The translations under genes and the position numbers were made by a program. Positions 1 through 7,033 of a stretch of 9,174 nt of DNA are shown here, piece after piece. Source of the DNA: a bacterium. Its GTDB lineage: Bacteria; SZUA-79; Acidulodesulfobacterales; Acidulodesulfobacteraceae. Under the pieces are notes generated by a model, which searched no databases, was not told the origin of the DNA, and was given only the letters and a program-made list of their open reading frames with translations. The stretch's first letter is position 1. Every line of letters begins with the position of its first letter. The stretch spans positions 1 to 9,174 of the forward strand of contig JAJYYS010000061.1 of NCBI GenBank assembly GCA_021800745.1, written 5' to 3'.

Positions 1-29
1 TCATCCCCTTTTATATAAATTTATTTTGT

Positions 30-56
30 TTTTAATAGCCGTACCGGCTATTAAAA
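30..56. repeat. 27-bp perfect dyad (12-bp arms, 3-nt centre)
   Basis: TTTTAATAGCCG at 30-41 is the exact reverse complement of 45-56, with TAC between. Neither side carries a clean T-run outside the stem: the plus side continues AAAATTTT and the minus side AAAACAAAA. It is therefore a poor match to a classical intrinsic terminator, although A/T-flanked bidirectional terminators can look like this. It lies about 255 bases past the nth stop codon and about 20 bases upstream of the AAAAGGGG motif at the left edge. An operator for a gene starting just outside the window is the other reading. Confidence 0.5.
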
Positions 57-190
57 TTTTAACTAAATTTTCATAATTAGGGAAGTAAGATTTTTAAAAA
101 GTTGTATTAAATTATTGGTTCATTATATAATGTCACGTTTGTTTTAAATATTATATTTTTACCTTAAATCACCATTAGAAATTTATTTTT

Positions 191-276
191 CTGGATTCCG
201 GCTTTTGCCGGAATGACACCCGTTTGGTTGAATGCCAAATACCGGCAAAGTCATTCCGGCGAAAGCCGGAATCCAG
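191..276. repeat. Paired-palindrome (REP/dRS3-like) inverted repeat element
   Basis: Two 27-nt arms, 191-217 and 250-276, are reverse complements of each other with one mismatch. Each arm itself contains a perfect 20-nt palindrome of the form ATTCCGGC-4nt-GCCGGAAT (195-214 and 253-272). The loop is TTTT in the left copy and GAAA, a stable GNRA-type tetraloop, in the right copy. The 32-nt centre contains a further weak TTTGG/CCAAA pair (223-227 with 235-239). The element sits 35 bases after the nth stop. It is G+C-richer than its surroundings, as expected for a dispersed bacterial interspersed repeat. The 20-nt unit has the same length and symmetry as the neisserial dRS3 repeat (ATTCCC-N8-GGGAAT), but this is resemblance of form, not proof of relationship. 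Confidence 0.8.
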
Positions 277-311
277 AATTTTATTATATATTTAAACAAT
301 TTCAATAGTCT

Positions 312-950
312 CTAACGGCGATTTAAGGTTTTATAATAATTGCAATAATCTTTTAAAAAGCAGTCGGAGCATTTCGGGTTTCTTGCGGTACAGTAAGTTC
401 TTCCGTGGTGGATCAGCCACCTGTGCATTTTCATCCACAGGCTTGAAGGTATTATTTTGGTCAGGTCGTCTTCGGTTTTTTCCGGCGTATTCGAATCTGC
501 CAAGCCTATACGGTTTGCAACCCGAAAAACATGGGTATCCACCGGAAACCGGGCTTCGTTAAAATATGTACCGAGTATGACGTTTGCCGATTTTCTTCCC
601 ACGCCCGGAAGAGATATTAGGGCGTCAAAATTTTCGGGAACGGCATCGTTATATTTTTCTGCAAGGATTTTTGAAGCCCTTATTAGATTTTTAGCCTTAT
701 TACGAAACATGCCGCAGGTTTTAATTTCTTCTTCGAATTCTTCAATTTTTTTTTCTGCGAGATCGGAAGGTTTAACGTATAGCTTAAAAAGATTATCCGT
801 TATTATATTGACTCTTTTATCGGTGCACTGGGCGGAAAGAACGACGGCGATTAAAAGCTGAAAAGAGTTGCTGAAGTTTAAAAAAGGTTTTAAATCGCCG
901 TAATTTTTTTCTAACAGATTTATAATAGAAGCCGTATCTTTATCTTTCAA
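312..950 (-). CDS. nth: Endonuclease III (DNA glycosylase/AP lyase)
   Basis: Base-excision repair enzyme that removes oxidised pyrimidines and cuts the abasic site by beta-elimination; cytoplasmic, acting on DNA. The 212-aa product is the usual full length. The helix-hairpin-helix is LPGVGRKSANVIL (residues 114-126) with catalytic Lys120. Asp138 lies in VDTHVFRV. The [4Fe-4S] cluster ligands are Cys187, Cys194, Cys197 and Cys203 (C-x6-C-x2-C-x5-C). These positions coincide with those of the Escherichia coli enzyme, so the predicted N-terminus is likely correct although the start is TTG (950-948) with no clear ribosome binding site. No in-frame ATG occurs before residue 81. The gene starts 15 bases after the ndk stop in the same frame, which suggests translation coupled to ndk. 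Last gene of the run; stop TAG at 314-312. Confidence 0.95.
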   Translation of the reverse strand: MKDKDTASIINLLEKNYGDLKPFLNFSNSFQLLIAVVLSAQCTDKRVNIITDNLFKLYVKPSDLAEKKIEEFEEEIKTCGMFRNKAKNLIRASKILAEKYNDAVPENFDALISLPGVGRKSANVILGTYFNEARFPVDTHVFRVANRIGLADSNTPEKTEDDLTKIIPSSLWMKMHRWLIHHGRTYCTARNPKCSDCFLKDYCNYYKTLNRR

Positions 951-965
951 TATTTTTCGGCAATC

Positions 966-1382
966 TTATAATATTTCAAAAACATTAAAAAAATATGGAA
1001 TTTCAAATTTTGCGGATTCTAATGAATCCGACCCGTGTACGACGTTTCTTTCGATACTTTCGGCAAACATTTTTCGTATGGTGCCGTCTTTGGCGTCCTT
1101 AGGATTTGTAGCGCCCATAATGTCCCTATTTTTTAATATCGCGTTTTCGCAGGATAAAACTATTGGGATAATCGGACCTTCTGTCATAAAAGCGACTAAA
1201 CTGTTAAAAAACGGCCTTTCTTTATGAATATAATAAAAACCTTCAGCCTGTTTTTTAGTAAGGTGAACTTTTTTTACGGCTTTAATTTCAAAGCCGTTTT
1301 CTTCGAATATCGAAATAATTTTACCCGACAGTCCTTTTTTGACCCCGTCCGGTTTAATAATTGAAAGCGTCTGCTCCGTCAT
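966..1382 (-). CDS. ndk: Nucleoside diphosphate kinase
   Basis: Transfers the gamma-phosphate between nucleoside triphosphates and diphosphates through a phosphohistidine; cytoplasmic, forming tetramers or hexamers. The 138-aa length is typical. The signature [10 protein letters not shown] (residues 111-120) holds the catalytic His116. The N-terminal strand [10 protein letters not shown] (5-14) carries the conserved Lys10, and Tyr51 is in place. The ATG at 1382-1380 is preceded by AAAAAGGGG (1391-1399) at a spacing of 8 bases. It lies 19 bases after korC. Placement next to a succinyl-CoA synthetase operon makes sense because Ndk equilibrates the ATP or GTP pool used by that enzyme. That functional link is inference. 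Confidence 0.96.
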   Translation of the reverse strand: MTEQTLSIIKPDGVKKGLSGKIISIFEENGFEIKAVKKVHLTKKQAEGFYYIHKERPFFNSLVAFMTEGPIIPIVLSCENAILKNRDIMGATNPKDAKDGTIRKMFAESIERNVVHGSDSLESAKFEIPYFFNVFEIL

Positions 1383-1401
1383 TAGATAAGCCCCTTTTTA
1401 T

Positions 1402-1956
1402 TTATTTGTTATTTTTGATTTCTTTTCCTAATTTAAAACCGATTTCAAGGGCTTTCCTGTTATAATCTTCAAATCCTTTAGGTACCCTTTTCATCAATGC
1501 CTGTTCAATCGAATCGCGGGAAACTATGCCGGAGAGTTCAACGAGAACACCCAGTGCAATAATATTTAATCCTAAAAGCTTTCCCAGTTCCTCCCTTGCG
1601 GATTTAACCATATCTATCATATACAGCTTCCCTTTTGCTTTTGATAAGTCTGTTACAAGCTCTTTGTCCGCTATAACGATACCGCCGTCTTTAACGTCGT
1701 TTATATATTTATTAAAGGATTCCTGAGTCAGCGAAACCATATAATCAACCTTTGTAGCTTTTGGATACTCTATCGGGTCGTCCGATATGATTACTTCGGA
1801 TTTACTTGAGCCCCCTCTTGCTTCGGGACCGTAAGACTGGGTTTGAATCGCATTTTTATTTTCATAAATTGCCGCCGCATCAGCCAGTATAATTCCGGCC
1901 AATATTAATCCCTGACCGCCGGAACCTGAAAACCTGAATTCAATTCTGTCGCTCAT
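1402..1956 (-). CDS. korC: 2-oxoglutarate:ferredoxin oxidoreductase, gamma subunit
   Basis: Gamma subunit of the oxygen-sensitive 2-oxoacid:ferredoxin oxidoreductase, which links 2-oxoglutarate decarboxylation to succinyl-CoA with ferredoxin reduction and can run in reverse in the reductive TCA cycle. The 184-aa protein has the family glycine-rich start FSGSGGQGLILAG (residues 9-21) and the hallmark QSYGPEARGG (40-49). The length is normal for a stand-alone gamma subunit. The ATG at 1956-1954 has AAGAGGG (1967-1973) upstream, and the gap to korB is 22 bases. Substrate cannot be read from this subunit alone. The 2-oxoglutarate assignment rests on the four-gene korDABC (oorDABC) order and the sucCD neighbours. 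A related branched-chain 2-oxoacid enzyme is the main alternative. Confidence 0.9.
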   Translation of the reverse strand: MSDRIEFRFSGSGGQGLILAGIILADAAAIYENKNAIQTQSYGPEARGGSSKSEVIISDDPIEYPKATKVDYMVSLTQESFNKYINDVKDGGIVIADKELVTDLSKAKGKLYMIDMVKSAREELGKLLGLNIIALGVLVELSGIVSRDSIEQALMKRVPKGFEDYNRKALEIGFKLGKEIKNNK

Positions 1957-1978
1957 ATTTTGATTACCCTCTTTTAAA

Positions 1979-2806
1979 TTATTTTGTTTTTATCGATTCC
2001 ATTTTTTTATAATATTCCGAGCTGAACTCCGGTTTATCGGTTTTTTCAAACAAAACTCCGGTTTTAAATCTCCCCGCCAATTCTTCGGCAGATATGTTTT
2101 CGGCCGAACGTGCGGCAACCGCTTTTTCTTTTTGATATTTAATCATATCTACCGGAGATTTCATTTTATTTCTCCTTCCGTATGAAATATGGCAGTTAGT
2201 GATAACGTCGAGTACCGAAAAACCTGTATGAGTCAGCGCATTGACCATAAATTTTTCAAGCTGAACGGCATGATATGAAGTTGAACGGCCGACCCATGTA
2301 GCTCCTGCGGCCTGCGCCAGATTGCACACGTCGAAAGGAGATTCTATATTTCCGAAAGGCGTGGTAGTCGAATAGCTGTCTAAAGGCTGAGTAGGGGAAT
2401 ATTGTCCGCCCGTCATTCCGTATGTGTAGTTGTTAAAAACGATTAAAGTCATGTCTATATTTCTTCTCGCGGCATGAATAAAATGGTTTCCGCCAATCGC
2501 TAATGCATCGCCGTCGCCGGAAATCGTAATGACTTTAAGCTTAGGCTTATACATCTTGATTCCAATCGCAAATGTCAGCGCTCTTCCGTGTGTAGTGTGA
2601 ATCGTGTTAAAATCTACATATCCGGGAAGTCTTGAAGCGCATCCTATGCCGGATGTTATAACTACCTCGTCCTTGGAATAGCCGCATTTATGAATAGCCC
2701 TTAACAGCGCCTTAAGAATAATTCCGTCTCCGCAACCGGGGCACCAGATATGCGGCAGTGTATTTTTTCGAAGATAATAATCGTAATCAAATTTCGTTTT
2801 TATCAT
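1979..2806 (-). CDS. korB: 2-oxoglutarate:ferredoxin oxidoreductase, beta subunit (TPP-binding)
   Basis: Subunit that binds thiamine diphosphate and carries out the C-C bond chemistry. The 275-aa protein shows WCPGCGDG (residues 21-28), GIGCASRLPGY (53-63), HTTHGRALTFAIG (70-82), the thiamine-diphosphate/Mg signature GDGDALAIGGNH (97-108) and the continuing NNYTYGMTGGQYSPT (125-139). These are typical of KorB/OorB-type beta subunits. It lacks the extra C-terminal ferredoxin-type cysteines seen in single-chain pyruvate enzymes, so electrons must leave through a partner, presumably KorD or free ferredoxin. The ATG at 2806-2804 has AGGAG (2816-2820) at a spacing of 9. It lies 33 bases after korA and ends in TAA at 1981-1979. 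Confidence 0.95.
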   Translation of the reverse strand: MIKTKFDYDYYLRKNTLPHIWCPGCGDGIILKALLRAIHKCGYSKDEVVITSGIGCASRLPGYVDFNTIHTTHGRALTFAIGIKMYKPKLKVITISGDGDALAIGGNHFIHAARRNIDMTLIVFNNYTYGMTGGQYSPTQPLDSYSTTTPFGNIESPFDVCNLAQAAGATWVGRSTSYHAVQLEKFMVNALTHTGFSVLDVITNCHISYGRRNKMKSPVDMIKYQKEKAVAARSAENISAEELAGRFKTGVLFEKTDKPEFSSEYYKKMESIKTK

Positions 2807-2839
2807 TTGCTAAATCTCCTAACTCAGGTTAAAAATTAA

Positions 2840-3982
2840 TTAAAGTTGCGATACTTCTTTTATTTTCGCATATATCTGGTCGGGCGTAATCGGTTCGCCG
2901 TTGGCGATATTTAACCCATACACATTGGCTCCGCAGGTATTTCTTTGAACTTCTAAAATTACCTGCCCCATATTCATTTCCACAACCAAAATTTTTTTAA
3001 TCTTTTTCGAAAGATTTGAAACCTGTTCATCGGGAAACGGCCAGATAGTAATAGGCCTGAACATTCCTGCTTTAATGCCGGCGGCCCGTGCCATAGTTAT
3101 AGCCTGTCTTGCAGACCTTGAAGTAGAGCCGTAAGCGACGATAAGAATATCGGCATCCTCCGTTTGAAATTCCTCGAATTTTTCGATATCCTTAATGTTT
3201 TTATAAATTTTATCTATAAGCCAATTTTCGGCATTTTGAATAACATCTATTTTTTGGGAAGGGAAGCCGGTTTCCCCGTGTATAAGGCCCGTTACATGAT
3301 AACGGTATCCTTCTCCCATAGGAGCCAGCGGAGTCACTTTGCCTGAAGTAAAATTATACGGATTGTATTTTTCAGGCGGTACGTCCGGCAATTTAACGTC
3401 GATTATGTCAACATCGTTTTTATCCGGAATTACAACCTTTTCTCTCATGTGTCCGATTATTTCATCGGTTAAAATTATAACGGGAGTCCTGTACTTTACG
3501 GCAAGATTAAATGCCCTTATTGTTTCGTAAAGAGATTCGTTGACGCTTGAAGGGACGATAGCGATAATTGCATGGTCTCCATGGACGCCCCATTTTGCCT
3601 GCATAATATCGCTCTGAGCGGAAAGAGTGGGTAGTCCGGTTGAGGGACCGCCCCTCATAACATTTACGATTACGCAGGGAATTTCGCACATAGAAGCGTA
3701 ACCTATGTGCTCCTGTTTCAATGAGATACCCGGGCCGGACGATGCCGTAATTGCTTTTGCGCCGCACAGCGCCGCACCGAGAACCGCTCCTAAAGCGGCA
3801 ATTTCATCTTCCATCTGAAGAAATACCCTGCCTATTTTTGGAAGTTTATTTGATAGTATTTCTGCTATTTCTGTTGACGGCGTTATGGGATAGCCGGCAA
3901 AAAAATCACATCCGGCTATAAGAGCGCCTTCTGCAACCGCTTCATTTCCCTGCATTAGTTTTATATTTTTATTCATTGCCAT
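2840..3982 (-). CDS. korA: 2-oxoglutarate:ferredoxin oxidoreductase, alpha subunit
   Basis: Catalytic partner of KorB that contributes the pyrimidine-binding and substrate side of the active site. The 380-aa protein has GYPITPSTE (residues 30-38), QMEDEIAALGAVLGA (56-70), TASSGPGISLKQE (79-91), RGGPSTGLPT (110-119) and QSDIMQAKWGVHGD (123-136). This series is characteristic of KorA/OorA and differs from the classical pyruvate enzyme. The gamma domain is not fused to it but encoded by korC, so the enzyme is a four-gene type. The ATG at 3982-3980 is preceded by GGAGG at a spacing of 6, which favours it over the second ATG two codons on. The gap to korD is 23 bases. Confidence 0.95.
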   Translation of the reverse strand: MAMNKNIKLMQGNEAVAEGALIAGCDFFAGYPITPSTEIAEILSNKLPKIGRVFLQMEDEIAALGAVLGAALCGAKAITASSGPGISLKQEHIGYASMCEIPCVIVNVMRGGPSTGLPTLSAQSDIMQAKWGVHGDHAIIAIVPSSVNESLYETIRAFNLAVKYRTPVIILTDEIIGHMREKVVIPDKNDVDIIDVKLPDVPPEKYNPYNFTSGKVTPLAPMGEGYRYHVTGLIHGETGFPSQKIDVIQNAENWLIDKIYKNIKDIEKFEEFQTEDADILIVAYGSTSRSARQAITMARAAGIKAGMFRPITIWPFPDEQVSNLSKKIKKILVVEMNMGQVILEVQRNTCGANVYGLNIANGEPITPDQIYAKIKEVSQL

Positions 3983-4005
3983 ATTATTCCTCCGTTATTA
4001 ACTTT

Positions 4006-4326
4006 TTATTCTACGCTAATTGAAAAATCGGGACAAAGATACTCGCAAATATTACATTTTGTGCACTTAGAAATATCGATAACCTCCGCCACCTCTTTAT
4101 TCATTACAAGGACTCCTTCGGGACAGAATGCCACGCAGATCTCGCAACCTTTGCAGTAGTTAACGATAATGTCAATTTTAACGTCTTCTTTTTTGCCTTT
4201 TCCCGAAACTTCTTTTATAGTAATATTATTCTTTGTTTTGATTTCCGTTTCTATGCCATCGCATACATTATAATTTGTTAGCGTAGCCGTTGAGTTATTT
4301 GAATTTTTATTATCTTTTTCAGGCAC
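4006..4326 (-). CDS. korD: 2-oxoglutarate:ferredoxin oxidoreductase, delta subunit (2[4Fe-4S] ferredoxin-like)
   Basis: Small electron-transfer subunit of the oxidoreductase. Its 106 aa include two C-x2-C-x2-C-x3-C-P motifs, with cysteines at 58, 61, 64, 68 and at 88, 91, 94, 98, typical of 2[4Fe-4S] ferredoxin domains. About 57 residues precede the first cluster. The first 20 or so are rich in Asn, Ser, Thr and Lys and look disordered; the function of this extension is unknown. The start is GTG at 4326-4324, five bases from a strong AGGAGG (4332-4337). An overlapping ATG at 4328-4326 is in another frame that closes after 16 codons. It heads the korDABC set, in the same order as the oorDABC operon described in Helicobacter and Campylobacter. 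Confidence 0.92.
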   Translation of the reverse strand: MPEKDNKNSNNSTATLTNYNVCDGIETEIKTKNNITIKEVSGKGKKEDVKIDIIVNYCKGCEICVAFCPEGVLVMNKEVAEVIDISKCTKCNICEYLCPDFSISVE

Positions 4327-4331
4327 ATCAG

Positions 4332-4337
4332 CCTCCT
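4332..4337 (-). promoter_or_regulatory. Ribosome binding site deciding the korD GTG start
   Basis: A perfect AGGAGG on the minus strand lies 5 bases upstream of GTG at 4326. It supports this GTG rather than the out-of-frame ATG that overlaps it at 4328-4326. It is the strongest ribosome binding site in the operon and lies just after the longest intergenic gap. Confidence 0.75.
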
Positions 4338-4379
4338 ACTAAAATATTTAATTAAATTAATTAAAAAATAACATTAGTT

Positions 4380-5255
4380 TTATAAATTCAAAGCTTTTTT
4401 AGTCGTTTCCGCGATGACCGAAGGGTTGTCGGCGATATATATACCGTTCATTTCCAAAGTTTTAAGTTTTTCCGATGCCGTACCTTTGCCGCCCGAAATT
4501 ATTGCGCCTGCATGCCCCATTCTTTTACCGGCGGGAGCTGTTTTCCCCGCTATAAACCCTATTACCGGCTTTTTCATATTGTTTTTAATAAAATCCGATG
4601 CTTCTTCCTCTGCCGTTCCGCCGATTTCCCCTATCATAACTACGGCTTTTGTTTCAGGGTCGTCCTCGAACTTTTTTAAAAACGTTATAAAAGGAGAACC
4701 TATTATCGGGTCGCCGCCTATGCCTATGCAGGTAGTTTCGCCTAAACCGGCTTTGGTCAGTTGATTAACCGCTTCATACGTCAGAGTGCCGCTTCTCGAT
4801 AAGACCCCGACGCTCCCTTTTTTGTGAATAAACCCGGGCATTATGCCGATTTTACATTCATCTGCGGTAATAATTCCGGGGCAGTTAGGACCTATCATAA
4901 TAGATTTTGAGCAATTAAGCGCCGCTTTGACGTTAAGCATATCCATAACCGGTATCCCTTCCGTGATACATACTATTAAAGGAATTTCGGCTTCGACGGC
5001 TTCGATGACGCTTGCCGCCGCAAAACCTGCGGGAACGAATATCATTGTGGCGTCTATCCTACATTCTTTTTTTGCCTCTTTTATCGTATTGTAAACCGGA
5101 ATAGAATCGTTGAATAACGTTTTGCCTTTAAAAGGCGTTACCCCGGCTATAATTTTAGTTCCGTATTCAATGCACTTTTGGGCATGAAAGGAACCTTCTT
5201 TTCCGGTTATTCCCTGAACAAGAACGTTGGTATTTTTATTTACGAGAATACTCAT
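4380..5255 (-). CDS. sucD: Succinyl-CoA synthetase, alpha subunit (ADP/GDP-forming)
   Basis: Binds CoA and carries the phosphohistidine of succinyl-CoA synthetase, which interconverts succinyl-CoA plus NDP and phosphate with succinate, CoA and NTP. The 291-aa length is standard. The CoA-binding Rossmann start is VLVQGITGKEGSFHAQ (residues 11-26), with GPNCPGII at 122-129, Glu210 in GEIGGTAEEE (209-218), and the active His248 in GHAGAIISGGKGTA (247-260). The ATG at 5255-5253 has AAAGGA at a spacing of 8. It lies 25 bases after sucC and 53 bases before korD, the widest gap in the operon. The direct link to korDABC puts the maker and user of succinyl-CoA on one message. Confidence 0.97.
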   Translation of the reverse strand: MSILVNKNTNVLVQGITGKEGSFHAQKCIEYGTKIIAGVTPFKGKTLFNDSIPVYNTIKEAKKECRIDATMIFVPAGFAAASVIEAVEAEIPLIVCITEGIPVMDMLNVKAALNCSKSIMIGPNCPGIITADECKIGIMPGFIHKKGSVGVLSRSGTLTYEAVNQLTKAGLGETTCIGIGGDPIIGSPFITFLKKFEDDPETKAVVMIGEIGGTAEEEASDFIKNNMKKPVIGFIAGKTAPAGKRMGHAGAIISGGKGTASEKLKTLEMNGIYIADNPSVIAETTKKALNL

Positions 5256-5280
5256 AAAATTAATCCTTTAATAAATTAAA

Positions 5281-6444
5281 TTAGCCGTTAACGATTTTTG
5301 AAATTTTTTGCGCTCCGTCCGCAAGACTGCTTGCGGAAACGAAATTCATTCCGGAATTTTCGATTATTTTAGCGGCTATATCGGCATTGGTGCCTTCAAG
5401 CCTTACGACCACGGGAAGTTTTAATCCGATATTTTTTGCAGCCGATACTACGCCTTCCGCAACCATATCGCATTTAACTATTCCGCCGAAAATATTTATG
5501 AATATTCCTTTTACGTTTTTGTCCGACAAAAGAATGTTAAATGCCGTTTCTACCCTCTTGCTGTCGGCAGTTCCTCCGACGTCTAAAAAGTTTGCCGGAG
5601 TCGCACCGAACTCTTTGATAGTATCCATAGTAGCCATTGCAAGACCGGCTCCGTTTACCATGCACCCGACGTTTCCGTCCAGCTTGATATAATTTAAACC
5701 TACGCTTTTGGCTTGCACTTCAAGCGGTTCCTCTTCGTTTTCGTCGATTAAATCTTTAAAGGCAGGATGTCTGAAATCCGCATTATCGTCTAAAATTATT
5801 TTTGCGTCAAGCGGTATAAATTCGCCGGAACCGGTCAGTATTAAAGGGTTAATTTCCAGCATCGACATATCTTCGCCCATAAAAGCGCCGTATAAAAGAT
5901 TGATAAGTTTGGAGAATCCGCCGTGAAGATTTTTATCTATTCCTAAGAATAAAGATATTTCAAGTATATGGTAGGGTTTTAATCCGTATAAAGGATTAAT
6001 CGAAACAGTCAAAATTTTTTCGGGATTGTTTTTGGAAACTTCCTCTATTTCCATCCCGCCCTCGGCACTGACGACAAAGGCTATTCCCGCATTTTTCCTG
6101 TCTATCGTAAGGGATAAATAAAATTCTTTTATTATTTCGGCGCCTTCTTCAACCAAAACCTTTCTAACCGTCTTGCCTTCTTTTCCCGTCTGGGCAGTGA
6201 CCAAATTCATTCCGAGCATTTTTTCGGCTATAGATTTAGCTTCATCCGCCGATTTGGCAATTTTAACTCCGCCGCCCTTACCTCTGCCGCCGGCATGAAC
6301 CTGAGCCTTTACGACGGCTACCGTAGAAAGCAAGCTTTTATAAGCATCGTAAACTTCTTCCGGTTTATGGCATAAAATAGACCGCAGGGTTTTTACCCCG
6401 CGTTTGCTTAAAAGTTCTTTAGCTTGGTATTCGTGAATATCCAT
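5281..6444 (-). CDS. sucC: Succinyl-CoA synthetase, beta subunit
   Basis: Nucleotide- and succinate-binding subunit of succinyl-CoA synthetase, with an N-terminal ATP-grasp domain and a C-terminal CoA-ligase domain. The 387-aa length matches the family. It starts MDIHEYQAKELL as expected, has the nucleotide-binding stretch VKAQVHAGGRGKGGGVK (residues 45-61), the metal-site region LEINPL (196-201) with Asp213 nearby, GCMVNGAGLAMATMD (260-274), and the ligase-domain motifs NIFGGIVKCDMVAEG (317-331) and VVRLEGTNADIA (346-357). Preference for ATP or GTP cannot be read reliably. The ATG at 6444-6442 has only a modest GGGA-type ribosome binding site at 5 to 6 bases. It lies 21 bases after fumB. Confidence 0.97.
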   Translation of the reverse strand: MDIHEYQAKELLSKRGVKTLRSILCHKPEEVYDAYKSLLSTVAVVKAQVHAGGRGKGGGVKIAKSADEAKSIAEKMLGMNLVTAQTGKEGKTVRKVLVEEGAEIIKEFYLSLTIDRKNAGIAFVVSAEGGMEIEEVSKNNPEKILTVSINPLYGLKPYHILEISLFLGIDKNLHGGFSKLINLLYGAFMGEDMSMLEINPLILTGSGEFIPLDAKIILDDNADFRHPAFKDLIDENEEEPLEVQAKSVGLNYIKLDGNVGCMVNGAGLAMATMDTIKEFGATPANFLDVGGTADSKRVETAFNILLSDKNVKGIFINIFGGIVKCDMVAEGVVSAAKNIGLKLPVVVRLEGTNADIAAKIIENSGMNFVSASSLADGAQKISKIVNG

Positions 6445-6465
6445 AACAGTTCCCGTTTTATTGTA

Positions 6466-7029
6466 TTACTTATTATATTTGTTTTCGTATTTTTGTCTTC
6501 CTTCTTCGTAAAGGTCGCCGCCGTAAACATCGTTAACGACGATAGCCGGAAAATCTTCTACGGTAAGCCGGCGGACGGCTTCGGAAAGAAGGTCGTCATA
6601 TGCGATTACCATACTTGATTTAATGGTTTTCGATATTAACGCTCCCGCCCCGCCTATCGCTCCAAAATATACGGCCTTATATTTTTTAATAGCCTCTTTT
6701 ACTTCGGCGGACCTTTTACCTTTTCCTATCATGCCTTTTAAGCCGTTTTTTATAAGAATAGGCGCATATTTATCCATTCTATAACTTGTAGTAGGACCTG
6801 CCGAGCCGATAACCTCCCCCGGTTTTTCCGGAGTAGGCCCGACGTAATAGATAATCTGTCCTTGAAGATTAAAAGGCAGAGATTTATTATCTTCTATCAG
6901 TTTAACTAATCTGAAGTGCGCCTGGTCCCTTGCGGTATATATTGTTCCGCTGATTAAAACTTCATCGCCGGTTTTAAGTTTTAATATAATATCATCCGAT
7001 AGCGGAGCAGTTATTTTTATTTTGTCCAT
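6466..7029 (-). CDS. fumB: Class I fumarate hydratase, beta subunit (C-terminal half)
   Basis: Beta subunit of the two-subunit, Fe-S dependent fumarase that interconverts malate and fumarate. From the ATG at 7029-7027 it is 187 aa, the usual size. Family motifs are GTIYTARDQAHFRL (residues 28-41), VGPTPEKPGEVIGSAGPTTS (63-82), RMD at 84-86, GKGKRS (102-107), GAIGGAGAL (123-131), AYDDLLSEAVRRL (143-155) and VEDFPAIVVND (157-167). The open frame extends upstream to another ATG at 7101, but that stretch overlaps fumA and lacks family similarity, so I start at MDKIKITAPL. Only 4 bases separate it from the fumA stop and no ribosome binding site is visible, which suggests translational coupling. 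Named by the alpha/beta convention; this is not the E. coli single-chain FumB isozyme. Confidence 0.93.
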   Translation of the reverse strand: MDKIKITAPLSDDIILKLKTGDEVLISGTIYTARDQAHFRLVKLIEDNKSLPFNLQGQIIYYVGPTPEKPGEVIGSAGPTTSYRMDKYAPILIKNGLKGMIGKGKRSAEVKEAIKKYKAVYFGAIGGAGALISKTIKSSMVIAYDDLLSEAVRRLTVEDFPAIVVNDVYGGDLYEEGRQKYENKYNK

Positions 7030-7033
7030 GGTA

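Larger units (their letters stand above)
1..311. other. Non-coding left edge downstream of nth
   Basis: Very AT-rich stretch with no supportable reading frame on either strand. It holds the 27-bp dyad at 30-56 and the paired-palindrome repeat at 191-276, described separately. At 5-12 the minus strand reads AAAAGGGG, which resembles a ribosome binding site, and an ATG lies at 4-2. That ATG is too close to the GGGG to be an ideal start, so a minus-strand gene may begin at or just beyond the left edge. Nothing more can be said about such a gene. The sequence at 122-131 (ATTATATAAT) is a perfect palindrome carrying a TATAAT on both strands, but no convincing -35 box is placed correctly, so I do not call a promoter. 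Confidence 0.6.

Noticed and set aside
457..861. Plus-strand open frame opposite nth
   Set aside because: Its codons mirror nth, it has no ribosome binding site and its product resembles nothing; it is an antisense shadow. The same holds for the other plus-strand frames opposite sucC, sucD, korA, korC, fumA and the transporter.
3507..3767. Minus-strand open frame inside korA
   Set aside because: It lies wholly within korA in a different frame, with an Arg-rich composition typical of a shadow.
4326..4328. ATG overlapping the korD GTG as an alternative start
   Set aside because: Its frame hits a stop after 16 codons and lacks the cysteine motifs.
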